NCBI RefSeq assembly: GCF_026672255.1
Contig: NZ_JAPOHA010000002.1
Location: 162,553-226,552, forward strand
Source of the DNA: Caproiciproducens galactitolivorans
GTDB lineage: Bacteria > Bacillota > Clostridia > Oscillospirales > Acutalibacteraceae
DNA length: 64,000 nucleotides
Direction: 5' to 3'
Of this stretch, positions 63,893 through 64,000 are shown one piece after another (position 1 is the stretch's first letter; every line of letters starts with the position of its first letter). The notes under the pieces are model-generated. The model ran no database searches. It was not told the origin of the DNA and saw only the letters and a program-made list of their open reading frames with translations. A program made the position numbers and the translations under genes.

Positions 63893-64000
63893 ATGGGATT
63901 GTTTGAAGATGTAGTTGTCAATGCAAAATCAGCAGTGAATGTCGTGGGGAAGAAAGCAGGCCAGTTTGTTGATGTATCCAAGCTCAGAATCAGTTCTGCA
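63893..64000 (+). CDS. N-terminal part of a small uncharacterised protein, cut by the window end
   Basis: Thirty-six codons are visible after an AAAAGGAG ribosome site: MGLFEDVVVNAKSAVNVVGK followed by KAGQFVDVSKLRI. The start resembles short helical proteins of Clostridia that end in a zinc ribbon, but the C-terminus is not in the window, so no family can be assigned. Confidence 0.65.
   Translation, partial: MGLFEDVVVNAKSAVNVVGKKAGQFVDVSKLRISSA

Overview
The window comes from a low- to mid-GC Gram-positive bacterium. Strong AGGAGG-type ribosome sites, frequent TTG and GTG starts, a TetR-type regulator, DivIVA, SepF, YlmH, HemZ, YlbF and type Ic aspartate aminotransferase all point to the Clostridia. 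The gene order miaB-ylbF-mutS-mutL-miaA followed by yggS-sepF-ylmH-divIVA-lspA-rluD fits the Oscillospiraceae/Ruminococcaceae best. That family placement is an inference; no marker gene in the window proves it.

Positions 1-1550 are the scarred right edge of an integrated element. They hold a possible structured RNA, a small serine-recombinase-like protein that lacks its catalytic serine, a 3' fragment of tRNA-Ala(GGC) that looks like an attachment-site copy, a perfect 20-bp hairpin and a fragment of a sigma factor. Positions 1546-12195 form a catabolic locus on the plus strand: a ROK regulator, an unknown 82-residue protein, an old-yellow-enzyme/FAD/4Fe-4S reductase, a complete ribose-type ABC importer (lipoprotein, double ATPase, two permeases), a TIM-barrel isomerase/epimerase and a Gfo/Idh/MocA dehydrogenase. 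The combination suggests uptake and redox processing of a sugar, polyol or aryl glycoside.

Positions 12502-17612 (minus) hold two secreted BspA-type leucine-rich-repeat genes with a shared duplicated C-terminal module. The second is an out-of-frame fusion of what were probably two paralogues. Positions 17909-26481 encode a cyclic beta-1,2-glucan synthase divided over two genes (GT84 + GH189 part, then GH94 part), each with its own ribosome site. Short independent genes follow: ribosomal protein L25/Ctc, a Cys-rich four-helix copper-type protein, a TetR-family regulator and a GT2-like protein.

Positions 30144-43616 are a long housekeeping run on the plus strand: tRNA modification (miaB, miaA), mismatch repair (mutS, mutL), a YlbF protein with a cysteine tail, an HlyD-like protein, the division cluster (yggS, sepF, ylmH, divIVA), then lspA, rluD and comEA. 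On the minus strand (43747-48778) lie a small membrane protein, phosphofructokinase, polyphosphate kinase and a Ppx/GppA-HD protein, probably one operon for energy and polyphosphate metabolism. An orphan membrane protein with an overlapping 53-residue ORF and a tRNA-Ser(GGA) follow. The right end (50566-64000) carries asnS, a hemerythrin, a type Ic aminotransferase, secD-secF, recJ, the (p)ppGpp synthetase/hydrolase, a metallo-beta-lactamase-fold hydrolase, hemZ, a uridine-kinase-like gene and the start of one more gene.
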